A model generated the notes under the pieces. That model saw only the letters and a program-made list of their open reading frames with translations, searched no databases and was not told the DNA's origin. Positions 1-5,143 of a stretch of 5,735 bases of DNA are shown here, one piece after another. The DNA comes from Candidatus Coatesiibacteriota bacterium (lineage in GTDB: Bacteria; RBG-13-66-14), in NCBI GenBank assembly GCA_030631385.1, contig DAOVLG010000144.1, forward strand, positions 1 through 5,735, read 5' to 3'. Position numbers and translations under genes: made by a program. The number at the start of each line of letters is the position of its first letter. Position 1 is the stretch's first letter.

Positions 1-8
1 GGACCGGC

Positions 9-395
9 ATGGCCAGTCACACCGGGGCCGACGCCGGGTGGGGGCGGATACTCTGGACGGTCGTCGGTCGGGTTTTCATCTACATCATCCCGGTCTGGCT
101 CGTGCTTTACCTCTTCAAGCCCTGGGAGGTCAGCCTGTCCCTGGGGATCGTTTGCTTTGTCCTCGCCGGCCTCGGTTTTATCTTCTTCGAGTACACGCTC
201 ATCAGCTCGGCGCTCGTCGCCCGCGGCCTGGGGTTCAGGGCGGAGCTGGCCCTGTTGCACGACGGGGCCACGGAACGCATCGCCGGGGAGCTTGGATTGG
301 AGCTCTTGGCCAGCCGGCAGATCACCGGCCCCGGCGTGGAGGAGTCGTCCCCCCACCGTACCGCCGCCGATGAGCCGTCCCGACCAACGGATTGA
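9..395 (+). CDS. Small two-helix membrane protein of unknown function
   Basis: I do not recognise the family. The 128-residue product has two strongly hydrophobic segments, at about residues 14-36 (rich in I, V, W, Y) and 42-68, joined by a short turn (KPWE). They are followed by a soluble, mostly hydrophilic tail of about 60 residues that ends in a low-complexity Pro/Ser/Thr/Asp stretch. This suggests an inner-membrane hairpin protein with a tail on one side of the membrane. The ATG at 9 is the first start visible, but the frame is open to the left edge, so the true start may lie upstream; no clear ribosome binding site can be seen in the 8 bases available. The stop is 6 nt before the pgsA start, so it is probably co-transcribed with pgsA. 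I see no residue pattern that indicates an enzyme. That it is a real gene rests on the membrane pattern and the tight spacing. Confidence 0.6.
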   Translation: MASHTGADAGWGRILWTVVGRVFIYIIPVWLVLYLFKPWEVSLSLGIVCFVLAGLGFIFFEYTLISSALVARGLGFRAELALLHDGATERIAGELGLELLASRQITGPGVEESSPHRTAADEPSRPTD

Positions 396-401
396 TCGCT
401 G

Positions 402-1016
402 ATGTCGAGGGTGCCGTTGAACAGCCCCGGACCAGAGACCGACCGCCCACCGGCGACGGGTATCCGGCGGCTGATTCCCAACCTGCTCTCGATCACCCGC
501 CTGCTCCTGCTGCCGGTCGTTCTCTACCTGGTCACCCTCCCCGACGACTGGGCGTCCTGGGCCGCGGCCGGGTTGATGGTCCTCTCCATGATCTTCGACG
601 GGCTGGACGGCCTTCTGGCCCGACGGTGGAACGCCGTCACCGAGTTCGGCAAGGTGATAGACCCCCTCGCCGACAAGGTCTGCATCGGCGCCGCGGCAAT
701 CGTTCTCACCATCTACCGGGGTTTCCCTTTGTGGCTGATGATCGTGATCCTGGGACGGGACGTGTTGATCCTCCTCGGTGGTTTTTTGGTGCGGCACCGC
801 CGTCACGAGACCCCGATGAGCAACTACGTCGGCAAGGCCGCCGCCTTCGTCATCGGGGCGACCCTGATCGTTTACACTCTGCGTACCGGCTATGTGTGGT
901 TGGAGAAAGCGGTTTCCTGGCTCTCCGCCGCTCTGGTGGCGGTTTCACTGGTGGTTTACCTGTACAGGTATCTCAGGATGATGCGTGGTGGAGACGTCTT
1001 ACCGACAACTGAGTAG
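402..1016 (+). CDS. pgsA: CDP-alcohol phosphatidyltransferase, PgsA-type (phosphatidylglycerophosphate synthase)
   Basis: This integral membrane enzyme probably joins CDP-diacylglycerol and glycerol-3-phosphate to give phosphatidylglycerol phosphate and CMP, the committed step to phosphatidylglycerol and cardiolipin. The full family signature is present: D66, D69-G70, A73-R74, G83, D87 and D91, with the standard spacing of DxxDGxxAR-x8-GxxxDxxxD. These Asp residues bind the metal ions and the CDP moiety. The N-terminal NLLSITRLLLLP stretch (residues 27-38) is typical of PgsA. Further hydrophobic segments lie near 53-65, 93-104, 110-129, 145-162 and 172-188, and the 204-residue length is close to the family norm. 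No good Shine-Dalgarno precedes the ATG at 402. An in-frame TTG at 417 has GAGG 6 nt upstream and is an alternative start, since residues 1-20 are not conserved in type. A related CDP-alcohol transferase with another acceptor is possible, but PgsA fits best. Confidence 0.9.
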   Translation: MSRVPLNSPGPETDRPPATGIRRLIPNLLSITRLLLLPVVLYLVTLPDDWASWAAAGLMVLSMIFDGLDGLLARRWNAVTEFGKVIDPLADKVCIGAAAIVLTIYRGFPLWLMIVILGRDVLILLGGFLVRHRRHETPMSNYVGKAAAFVIGATLIVYTLRTGYVWLEKAVSWLSAALVAVSLVVYLYRYLRMMRGGDVLPTTE

Positions 1017-1024
1017 TGCCTGTC

Positions 1025-1029
1025 GGAGG
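1025..1029 (+). promoter_or_regulatory. Shine-Dalgarno site that sets the threonine aldolase start
   Basis: GGAGG lies 4 nt before the ATG at 1034. It supports that ATG over the in-frame GTG at 1016, which would overlap the pgsA stop and add six residues (MPVGGC) with no counterpart in the family. Confidence 0.7.
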
Positions 1030-1033
1030 CTGT

Positions 1034-2065
1034 ATGGTTGCTCGAGTCGTTGACCTGCGCTCCGATACCGTTACGCGCCCGGATAGGCCCATGCTCGAGG
1101 CTATGGTCGCCGCCGAGGTGGGCGACGATGTCCTCGGCGACGATCCTACGGTGAAGGAATTGGAGCGCCGTTACGCCGAAATTGTGGGGAAGGAGGCGGC
1201 CCTCTTCACCCCCTCGGGTACCATGGGCAATCAGGTGGCCGTGGCCGCCTGGACCTCCGGGGGCGATGAGATCATCCTGGGGCGGGAGGCCCACATCATC
1301 GAGTACGAGTACGGCGCGCCGGGATTCCTGGCCAGGGTGCTCACCCGCGAGGTGCCCGTCGTGGAGGGGGCTCCCGACCCGGACGAGGTGAGGAAACGGT
1401 ACAAGTCGGGAGAGTTCCACTCCTCACGCACATCGCTCATCTGCCTGGAGAACACCCACAACCGTCTGGGCGGCATCGTGCCGAATCAGGGGATCTTCCG
1501 CGCCCTGCGCGCCTTCGCCGACGAGCACGGGGTGAAGATCCATCTGGACGGCGCCCGCCTGTGGAACGCCTCGGTGGCCACGGGGAAACCCATGGCCGAG
1601 CTGGCCTCTGTGGGGGACTCGGTGATGAGCTGCCTCTCGAAGGGGCTCGGCTGCCCGATTGGTTCGATCCTGGCGGGCCCGGGGGATTTCATCAAACGGG
1701 CCCACCGGCTACGCAAGATCTGCGGTGGGGGGATGCGTCAGGTGGGGATCCTTGCCGCCGCAGGACTCTACGCCATCGAGCACAACTGGAGACGCATGGC
1801 GGAGGACCACGAGAAGGCCCAGCGGATCGCGAAAACCCTCGCCGCCACCCCCTGGGCCGGGATAGACCCCGCCGACGTGCACACCAACATCGTCATCCCC
1901 GTCCTCGAGGGGGTCGCCTCGCAGCGGGTGGTTGAGGGTGCCGCCGAAAGAGGGGTCCGGTTCTTCCCCTTCGGCGAGGATAAGATTCGGCTGGTCACTC
2001 ACCGGGATGTCTCCTTCGATGATGTCGGCTACGCCTGCGATGTCCTGTCCCGTCTGCGTTTTTAA
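1034..2065 (+). CDS. ltaE: Low-specificity L-threonine aldolase (PLP enzyme)
   Basis: This cytosolic fold-type I PLP enzyme cleaves L-threonine and L-allo-threonine to glycine and acetaldehyde, and can act on other beta-hydroxy amino acids. Seen in the 343-residue product: the N-terminal VDLRSDTVTRP segment (residues 6-16) that is a hallmark of the family; SGTMGN (61-66), which contacts the cofactor phosphate; REAH with H87 placed to stack on the PLP ring; ENTHNRLGG (139-147); HLDGARLWNA (170-179), with D172 for the pyridine nitrogen and R175 for the substrate carboxylate; and SCLSKGLGCPIGS (199-211) with K203 as the Schiff-base lysine. All catalytic residues expected for the family are present and the length is normal. 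The ATG at 1034 is chosen over the GTG at 1016 because of the GGAGG just upstream. The gene sits 17 nt after pgsA and 5 nt before hypA, in an apparent operon. Confidence 0.93.
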   Translation: MVARVVDLRSDTVTRPDRPMLEAMVAAEVGDDVLGDDPTVKELERRYAEIVGKEAALFTPSGTMGNQVAVAAWTSGGDEIILGREAHIIEYEYGAPGFLARVLTREVPVVEGAPDPDEVRKRYKSGEFHSSRTSLICLENTHNRLGGIVPNQGIFRALRAFADEHGVKIHLDGARLWNASVATGKPMAELASVGDSVMSCLSKGLGCPIGSILAGPGDFIKRAHRLRKICGGGMRQVGILAAAGLYAIEHNWRRMAEDHEKAQRIAKTLAATPWAGIDPADVHTNIVIPVLEGVASQRVVEGAAERGVRFFPFGEDKIRLVTHRDVSFDDVGYACDVLSRLRF

Positions 2066-2070
2066 CCGAG

Positions 2071-2433
2071 ATGCACGAACTGGCCGTTACCCAGGAGATC
2101 GTCCGGGCCGTCGAGGAGGAGATGGTAAAACTTCCCGCCCGAACCCGTCTGGTGAAGGTTAACCTTCTCCTCGGCCAGCTCACCGGTTACGTTCCCGCGA
2201 GCATCGAGTTCTGCTACGGGGCGCTCACCGAGTCGGGACCGTTGGAGGGATCGAGACTGGAGATTGATTACCGGCTGGGGAGGGTCCGGTGTAAGAAATG
2301 CGATGGTGAATTTACCCTGGATGGGCCCTACTTCATCTGCCCCGCCTGCGGCGGCAGGGACCTCACCGTACTTAACGGCAAGGAACTCCTTATCACCGGC
2401 CTGGAGGTCGAGGAGCCCGAGGAGGGAGCTTGA
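2071..2433 (+). CDS. hypA: HypA-type hydrogenase/urease nickel incorporation protein
   Basis: HypA is a small cytosolic metallochaperone that passes nickel, with HypB, to [NiFe]-hydrogenase (and in some bacteria urease). The 120-residue protein begins MHEL, where the N-terminal Met/His2/Glu3 form the nickel site, so the start is secure although only a weak CCGAG precedes it. A zinc-ribbon follows, with Cys pairs C74-KK-C77 and C90-PA-C93. The LGQLTGYVPASIEFCY segment (34-49) matches the region where the family has a G-x-x-S/T-x-V-x-P-x-x-L-x-F-x-F pattern. The length is normal. No hypB, other maturation gene or hydrogenase subunit is in the window, so the partner must be encoded elsewhere. 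Position between threonine aldolase and a Nudix gene is unusual for hypA. The stop codon overlaps the next start by 4 nt, so translation of the two is probably coupled. Confidence 0.9.
   Translation: MHELAVTQEIVRAVEEEMVKLPARTRLVKVNLLLGQLTGYVPASIEFCYGALTESGPLEGSRLEIDYRLGRVRCKKCDGEFTLDGPYFICPACGGRDLTVLNGKELLITGLEVEEPEEGA
2421..2425 (+). promoter_or_regulatory. Shine-Dalgarno site for the TTG start of the Nudix gene
   Basis: GGAGG within the last codons of hypA lies 4 nt before a TTG at 2430. The TTG shares the TTGA overlap (2430-2433) with the hypA stop, a classic arrangement for translational coupling. The next in-frame ATG (2478) would remove conserved N-terminal sequence. Confidence 0.65.
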
Positions 2434-2975
2434 GCGAAAAAAGCCTGTCCAGCCGATTGATCTACACCGGTAAGATCATGGAGGTCCGGGTGGACGAGGT
2501 GCGGCTGGCCAACGGCAGGCACTCGACCCGGGAGCTCATCCGCGTCGTCGACGCCGTGCTGATGTTACCACTTCTGGACGATGACACGGTCCTGTTAATC
2601 CGCCAGTACCGCAAGGGCCCGGAGGTGGATCTCCTGGAACTGCCCGCGGGTAAGATAGACCCGGGAGAGGATCCCCTGACGGCCGCCCATCGTGAGCTTG
2701 TAGAAGAAACCGGCTACCGCGCCGGGAGGCTCGAACACCTTTCCAGCATCTACACCTGTCCGGGTTTCTGCAACGAGCTCATCCACCTCTACCTCGCCAC
2801 CGAGCTGACCCGGGAGCGGCCCAGGCCCGACGACGACGAGCTTATCCGGATCGTCCCCACCTCTCTGGCGGAAATCGTCCGGATGCTCACCGACGGGAGT
2901 CTGGTTGACGGGAAGAGCGTGGCCGCCCTGGGGCTGTTCCTTTTACGATACTTCCGGGACGCGGGAGCGGTGTGA
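2430..2975 (+). CDS. nudF: Nudix hydrolase, ADP-ribose pyrophosphatase type
   Basis: This enzyme probably hydrolyses ADP-ribose (and perhaps other ADP-sugars) to AMP and ribose-5-phosphate, a cytosolic clean-up reaction. The Nudix box is complete: G74, E80, R88-E89, E92-E93 and G95, with spacing G-x5-E-x7-RE-L-x-EE-x-GY; the Glu residues bind Mg. The ADP-ribose subfamily is indicated by the Pro of CPGFCNE (P111), 16 residues after the last Gly of the box, and by the N-terminal YTGKIMEVRVDEVRLANG (12-29) and VLLIRQYRKG (54-63) segments. At 181 residues the length is typical. The start is a TTG with a strong GGAGG upstream that overlaps the hypA stop; starting there keeps the conserved N-terminal region. 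It is the last gene of the apparent operon. The symbol is by similarity in type; the exact substrate is inferred. Confidence 0.88.
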   Translation: MSEKSLSSRLIYTGKIMEVRVDEVRLANGRHSTRELIRVVDAVLMLPLLDDDTVLLIRQYRKGPEVDLLELPAGKIDPGEDPLTAAHRELVEETGYRAGRLEHLSSIYTCPGFCNELIHLYLATELTRERPRPDDDELIRIVPTSLAEIVRMLTDGSLVDGKSVAALGLFLLRYFRDAGAV

Positions 2976-3076
2976 GTGGGGGATGTAAGATCCGCGGTGA
3001 AAAAAGGGGGCTCTTGCCAGCCCTGGAGTTACATTACTACCCCAACCTCCGCGTGGTGCAAAGTTCACGAAGTGAA

Positions 3077-3098
3077 AAGGGGACCTTTCGGCCCCCTT
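3077..3098 (-). terminator. Intrinsic terminator of the Glu-rich lipoprotein gene
   Basis: Read on the minus strand, a 9-bp stem (AAGGGGGCC with GGTCCCCTT, one G-U pair) closes a GAAA tetraloop and runs into TTTT. The stem starts about 38 nt after the stop codon. On the plus strand the same bases form a stem with an A-C mismatch and no T-run, so it works best for the minus-strand gene, though it may also slow transcripts arriving from the Nudix gene. A second small hairpin, TTCAC-GAA-GTGAA (3064-3076 on the plus strand), lies directly downstream of it. Confidence 0.65.
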
Positions 3099-3135
3099 AT
3101 CGAACAATGGGTGTAAACCCCTTGTCTGAGGTAGG

Positions 3136-3384
3136 TTACTCGGCGGTCTCCTCGGTGACCTCTTCGACTGTCTCCTCGGTGGCCTCCTCGACCGTCTCCT
3201 CGCCCTCTTCTACGGCTTCCTCGGCGGGAAGCTCTTCCTCTTCGATCTCTTCTTCTTCGACGACCTCCTCCTCCTCGGTGACGTCGGCCTCGACCTCTTC
3301 CTCGCCTTCTTCATCGCAGCCGACGAGGGCCAGGGAGAAGATCGCGAAGGTGCCGATCAGCAGGGCTATGAGTAGCTTTTTCAT
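3136..3384 (-). CDS. Short, extremely glutamate-rich lipoprotein
   Basis: No family recognised; function unknown. The 82-residue precursor has a lipoprotein signal: MKK, a hydrophobic stretch (residues 4-19), and the lipobox LVGC with C23 as the lipidated residue. The mature part is 60 residues with 33 Glu and 2 Asp and not one Lys or Arg, so it is a strongly negative, probably disordered chain tethered to a membrane. The C-terminal end repeats an 8-residue unit (TVEEATEE, TVEEVTEE). Asp follows the Cys; in E. coli this residue keeps lipoproteins in the inner membrane, but that rule may not hold here. The start is supported by AAAGGGG 5 nt upstream, and the gene has its own promoter and terminator, which argues that it is real despite low complexity. 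The Ser-rich open frame on the other strand is its mirror image. Cation binding or surface charge are possible roles, but this is speculation. Confidence 0.75.
   Translation of the reverse strand: MKKLLIALLIGTFAIFSLALVGCDEEGEEEVEADVTEEEEVVEEEEIEEEELPAEEAVEEGEETVEEATEETVEEVTEETAE
3148..3195 (-). repeat. Two 24-nt tandem repeats inside the lipoprotein gene
   Basis: Two adjacent 24-nt units (3148-3171 and 3172-3195) differ at 3 positions and encode TVEEVTEE and TVEEATEE. The gene probably grows or shrinks by slippage or unequal recombination here, so its length is likely to vary between strains. Confidence 0.7.
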
Positions 3385-3401
3385 GTCATCCCCTTTGAGT
3401 C

Positions 3402-3417
3402 GGCGGGTTGCCCCGCC
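3402..3417 (-). promoter_or_regulatory. GNRA-capped hairpin in the lipoprotein mRNA leader
   Basis: On the minus strand a perfect 6-bp stem, GGCGGG with CCCGCC, closes a GCAA tetraloop. It ends just 5 nt before the AAAGGGG ribosome binding site. It could stabilise the leader or affect ribosome access. On the plus strand the same stem is followed, after 6 nt, by TTTTTT (3424-3429), so it might also stop transcripts heading towards the selA-like gene; the gap makes that weak. Confidence 0.45.
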
Positions 3418-3490
3418 TCACAGTTTTTTCTGACGATTTGACGCTCTGGTGCGTTTTCCGAACGTGGTAACTTCTCGATACAGTTTTCGT

Positions 3491-3520
3491 AGTTTATCAT
3501 AGCGGAAAGACTCTTGTCAA
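3491..3520 (-). promoter_or_regulatory. Sigma-70-type promoter of the lipoprotein gene
   Basis: On the minus strand a perfect -35 TTGACA (3520-3515) is followed, after 18 nt, by the -10 TAAACT (3496-3491), with an extended TG one base upstream of it (3499-3498). Transcription would start near 3484, giving a leader of about 100 nt. This is the best promoter seen in the window. Confidence 0.7.
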
Positions 3521-3533
3521 GGGTTTGCGTGAT

Positions 3534-3549
3534 TTAGCATGCTTGCTAA
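3534..3549. repeat. Short inverted repeat between the divergent genes
   Basis: TTAGCA-TGCT-TGCTAA is a perfect 6-bp inverted repeat with a 4-nt spacer. It lies 14 nt upstream of the lipoprotein -35 box and 24 nt before the selA-like start. It could be an operator for either gene. No protein partner can be named. The plus strand here shows only a poor promoter candidate (TATCAT at 3495-3500, without a good -35 box). Confidence 0.35.
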
Positions 3550-3573
3550 GGGTTTTCAGATCAACATCTTGGT

Positions 3574-4728
3574 ATGGGTGAGGTAAAAAAATCGCTGAAT
3601 CTGACGGGGGTCGTCCTTCACACGGGGTTGGGCAGGGCGCCGCTGGCCGATGAGGTTGTCGCCGCCATGAATGCCGTTTCCCGGGCGGCCACGGTGGAGA
3701 TCGAGGTAGAGACGGGTCGGCGGGGGCAGAGGCAGGCCGTCATCCGGGAGCGATGCGAACGGCTGTTCGGTCTTCCGGGATGCGCCTTCAACAACAACGC
3801 CGCGGCGACACTCTTGACGCTGGCCGCCATGGCGGAGGGGCGCGAGGTCGTCGTGGGCGTCTCCCGGCTGGTGGCCATCGGGGGTTCCTTCGCCATGCCC
3901 TCGGTGATGCGCCAATCGGGTTGTGAGTTGCGGGAGGTGGGGAGCGTCAACCGGACCGCCGTTGCCGATTACGAACGGGCGATCGGGGAGAAGACCGGGG
4001 CTATTTTCACGGCTCACCGCTCAAATTTTCGCCTCGAGGGTCGTTATACCGAACCGACCCTCGCCGAACTGGCGGAGCTGGCCCACTCGCACGATCTACC
4101 TTGCATCTACGACCAGGGGTCGGGTCTGGTCCGGGATGTCTCCTGGGCCGGGGGCGCGGATAACGTCGCATCTTCGGTGGAGGCGGGCGCCGATCTGGTG
4201 TGCTTCTCCGGCGATAAGCTCTTCGGCGGTCCCCAGGCAGGAATCGTGGTCGGCAGGGCGGATCTCGTCGAGGGGTGCATCCATCACCCCCTCGCCCGGG
4301 CGGTGCGGCTGGACAAGGTGATGCTCGCCGGTCTGGCCGCGACCTTCGATATGTACCTCGACGGTCGGGAGAACGAGCTTCCCACGTACCGGCTCCTATC
4401 TGTCACCGGCGGTGAGCTGCTCGGACGCGCTGAATCGCTGCGGCCCGAGTTCGAGCGTGTCGGCGGGGGGTTCTGGGATGTCTCGGTGGAGGAAACCGTG
4501 GGACGCGCCGGTTCCGGGGCGCTGCCCCTGGTGGATTTCGCCGGAGCCGCTCTCGTACTCTCCTCCTCGGTGATGAGTAGCCGAGAGCTGGCGAGGGAGT
4601 TCCGTAGACGGGGCATTTTCGGCCGGGTGGAGGGCGACGGGTTCCTCCTGGATATGCGCGCCCTCTTGCAGGAAGAGGAGGGTGCACTCCTGGCGTCGGC
4701 CGCCTCCGTGGTTGCCCGCAAAAAATGA
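3574..4728 (+). CDS. SelA-like PLP enzyme lacking the N-terminal domain
   Basis: The core matches L-seryl-tRNA(Sec) selenium transferase, which converts Ser-tRNA(Sec) to Sec-tRNA(Sec) with selenophosphate. In order: TGVVLHTGLGRAPL (11-24), FNNNAAATLLTL (72-83), IGGSFAMPSVM (102-112), NRT (126-128), AHRSNFRLEG (148-157), YDQGSG (179-184), SGDKLFGGPQAGI (212-224) with K215 as the PLP lysine, and ARAVRLDK (241-248) with both arginines (R242, R245) of the substrate region. The protein is 384 residues, while typical bacterial SelA is about 450-465 and carries about 75 residues before TGVVLHT that bind the tRNA. Here the frame has a TAA only 25 nt before the ATG and no other start, so the short form is not a mis-called start. 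Several usual SelA residues differ (VAIGG for VEIGG, SFAMP for SFRIP, GSVNRT for GTTNRT). It may be a short SelA, or a SelA-family enzyme with another substrate such as the DgaE-type ammonia lyases. No good Shine-Dalgarno precedes the ATG. Confidence 0.8.
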   Translation: MGEVKKSLNLTGVVLHTGLGRAPLADEVVAAMNAVSRAATVEIEVETGRRGQRQAVIRERCERLFGLPGCAFNNNAAATLLTLAAMAEGREVVVGVSRLVAIGGSFAMPSVMRQSGCELREVGSVNRTAVADYERAIGEKTGAIFTAHRSNFRLEGRYTEPTLAELAELAHSHDLPCIYDQGSGLVRDVSWAGGADNVASSVEAGADLVCFSGDKLFGGPQAGIVVGRADLVEGCIHHPLARAVRLDKVMLAGLAATFDMYLDGRENELPTYRLLSVTGGELLGRAESLRPEFERVGGGFWDVSVEETVGRAGSGALPLVDFAGAALVLSSSVMSSRELAREFRRRGIFGRVEGDGFLLDMRALLQEEEGALLASAASVVARKK

Positions 4729-4729
4729 A

Positions 4730-4754
4730 CGGGTCAACCCCGTCGGGTTGCCCG
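4730..4754 (-). terminator. Terminator-like hairpin at the selA-like 3' end, minus-strand polarity
   Basis: A 10-bp stem with one bulge (CGGG-bulge-CAACCC with GGGTTGCCCG) closes a 4-nt loop 1 nt after the selA-like stop codon. On the minus strand it is followed by TTCATTTTTT, whose T-run lies in the last codons of the selA-like gene; this is the layout of an intrinsic terminator for leftward transcription. On the plus strand there is no T-run, so for the selA-like mRNA it would be only a 3'-end structure. Confidence 0.5.
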
Positions 4755-4776
4755 CTCCTCCACTCCCCGCGTGTAA

Positions 4777-4846
4777 CCTCGGGCCTGCCGTGCCAAGACC
4801 TCCTCGGCCAGGTTCGCCAGGATTGGGCCCATCTCGGGGCGTGCGT
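4777..4846 (-). pseudogene. Duplicate of the prenyl synthase gene's 3' end
   Basis: This 70-nt stretch matches 5142-5211, the end of the polyprenyl synthase gene, in the same orientation at 64 of 70 positions, with 40 nt identical (4792-4831 against 5157-5196). Read on the minus strand it encodes the same GPILANLAEEVLARQA tail. Of the six differences, two are silent (CGA to CGG, GCC to GCA), three change a residue (V to M, H to R, P to A) and one converts the TGA stop to CGA. Similarity stops on both sides. It is best seen as a leftover of a tandem gene duplication, or a copied fragment; it is not a functional gene. Confidence 0.75.
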
Positions 4847-4854
4847 CTCTCGCC

Positions 4855-4933
4855 GGCGGTGGCACAGTTTTTGCGCAAATGGACCCCGGAGAAGTCCGCC
4901 GGTCATCATTCTGCAAAAACCTGTGCCACCGCC
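4855..4933. repeat. Long inverted repeat (20-bp stem, 38-nt interior)
   Basis: Arms GGCGGTGGCACAG (4855-4867) and CTGTGCCACCGCC (4921-4933) pair perfectly over 13 bp. The pairing continues with TTTTTGC (4868-4874) against GCAAAAA (4913-4919) after one bulged C (4920). The 38-nt interior can form a small GGAC/GTCC stem (4881-4884 with 4894-4897). A 10-nt palindrome TTTGCGCAAA (4870-4879) straddles the base of the left arm. Neither strand has a T-run after the stem, so it is not a standard terminator. It could be a miniature mobile element, a REP-like repeat or a structured RNA. Confidence 0.7.
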
Positions 4934-5088
4934 TCAGCGATAGTGGTGACAGCGGGTGCGTACCGGACAGAACTCGCAGAGCCTGCCTTTTGTCCCCATT
5001 ATCTATGTGTTGGGATAACATACCTCTTTGGCATACAAATACGCAATCTACCACGGGTTAAACAGAACAAGAACGGGTAATTACACCT

Positions 5089-5121
5089 AAAAAAAGGGGG
5101 TACCCAATGAGTATGCCCCTT
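5089..5121 (-). terminator. Intrinsic terminator of the polyprenyl synthase gene
   Basis: On the minus strand AAGGGG (5121-5116) pairs with CCCCTT (5099-5094) across a 16-nt loop that can add a TAC/GTA pairing. The right arm runs into seven T residues in total (5095-5089). It lies about 22 nt after the stop codon at 5144. The stem is short, but the T-run is the best in the window. Confidence 0.55.
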
Positions 5122-5143
5122 GATCCGCTTAAGTACTAGTCCC

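Larger units (their letters stand above)
4729..5143. other. Gene-free structured intergenic region
   Basis: About 415 nt with no convincing gene. The open frames across it have no family features and are explained by GC-rich DNA and by the duplicated gene end. From left to right it holds a minus-strand terminator-like hairpin, a decayed copy of the prenyl synthase 3' end, a strong inverted repeat, an AT-rich stretch (about 4985-5095) and the prenyl synthase terminator. I looked for a tRNA, in particular tRNA(Sec), and found no acceptor or T-arm pattern. Confidence 0.6.

Noticed and set aside
1016..1033. GTG at 1016 as the threonine aldolase start
   Set aside because: It overlaps the pgsA stop, adds non-conserved residues, and the GGAGG at 1025-1029 fits the ATG at 1034.
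2972..3433. Plus-strand Ser/Thr-rich open frame of 153 codons
   Set aside because: Its Ser-rich part is the mirror image of the Glu-rich lipoprotein codons on the other strand; it crosses two hairpins and has no family features. The minus-strand gene has a promoter, ribosome binding site, lipobox and terminator.
4734..5054. Minus-strand open frame of 106 codons ending in a prenyl-synthase-like tail
   Set aside because: Only the GPILANLAEEVLARQA part resembles a protein, and that comes from the duplicated gene end. The rest runs through the inverted repeat and has no recognisable features.
4682..5080. Plus-strand open frame of 132 codons overlapping the selA-like 3' end
   Set aside because: It starts within the selA-like gene in another frame, is Pro-rich from GC-rich shadow coding, and passes through the inverted repeat and AT-rich DNA without any domain.
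4729..5143. Possible tRNA(Sec) gene (selC) next to the selA-like gene
   Set aside because: The long stem at 4855-4933 has a 20-bp continuous arm and no D-arm, anticodon arm or T-arm pattern, and the GGTTCGCC motif nearby belongs to the duplicated prenyl synthase coding sequence.
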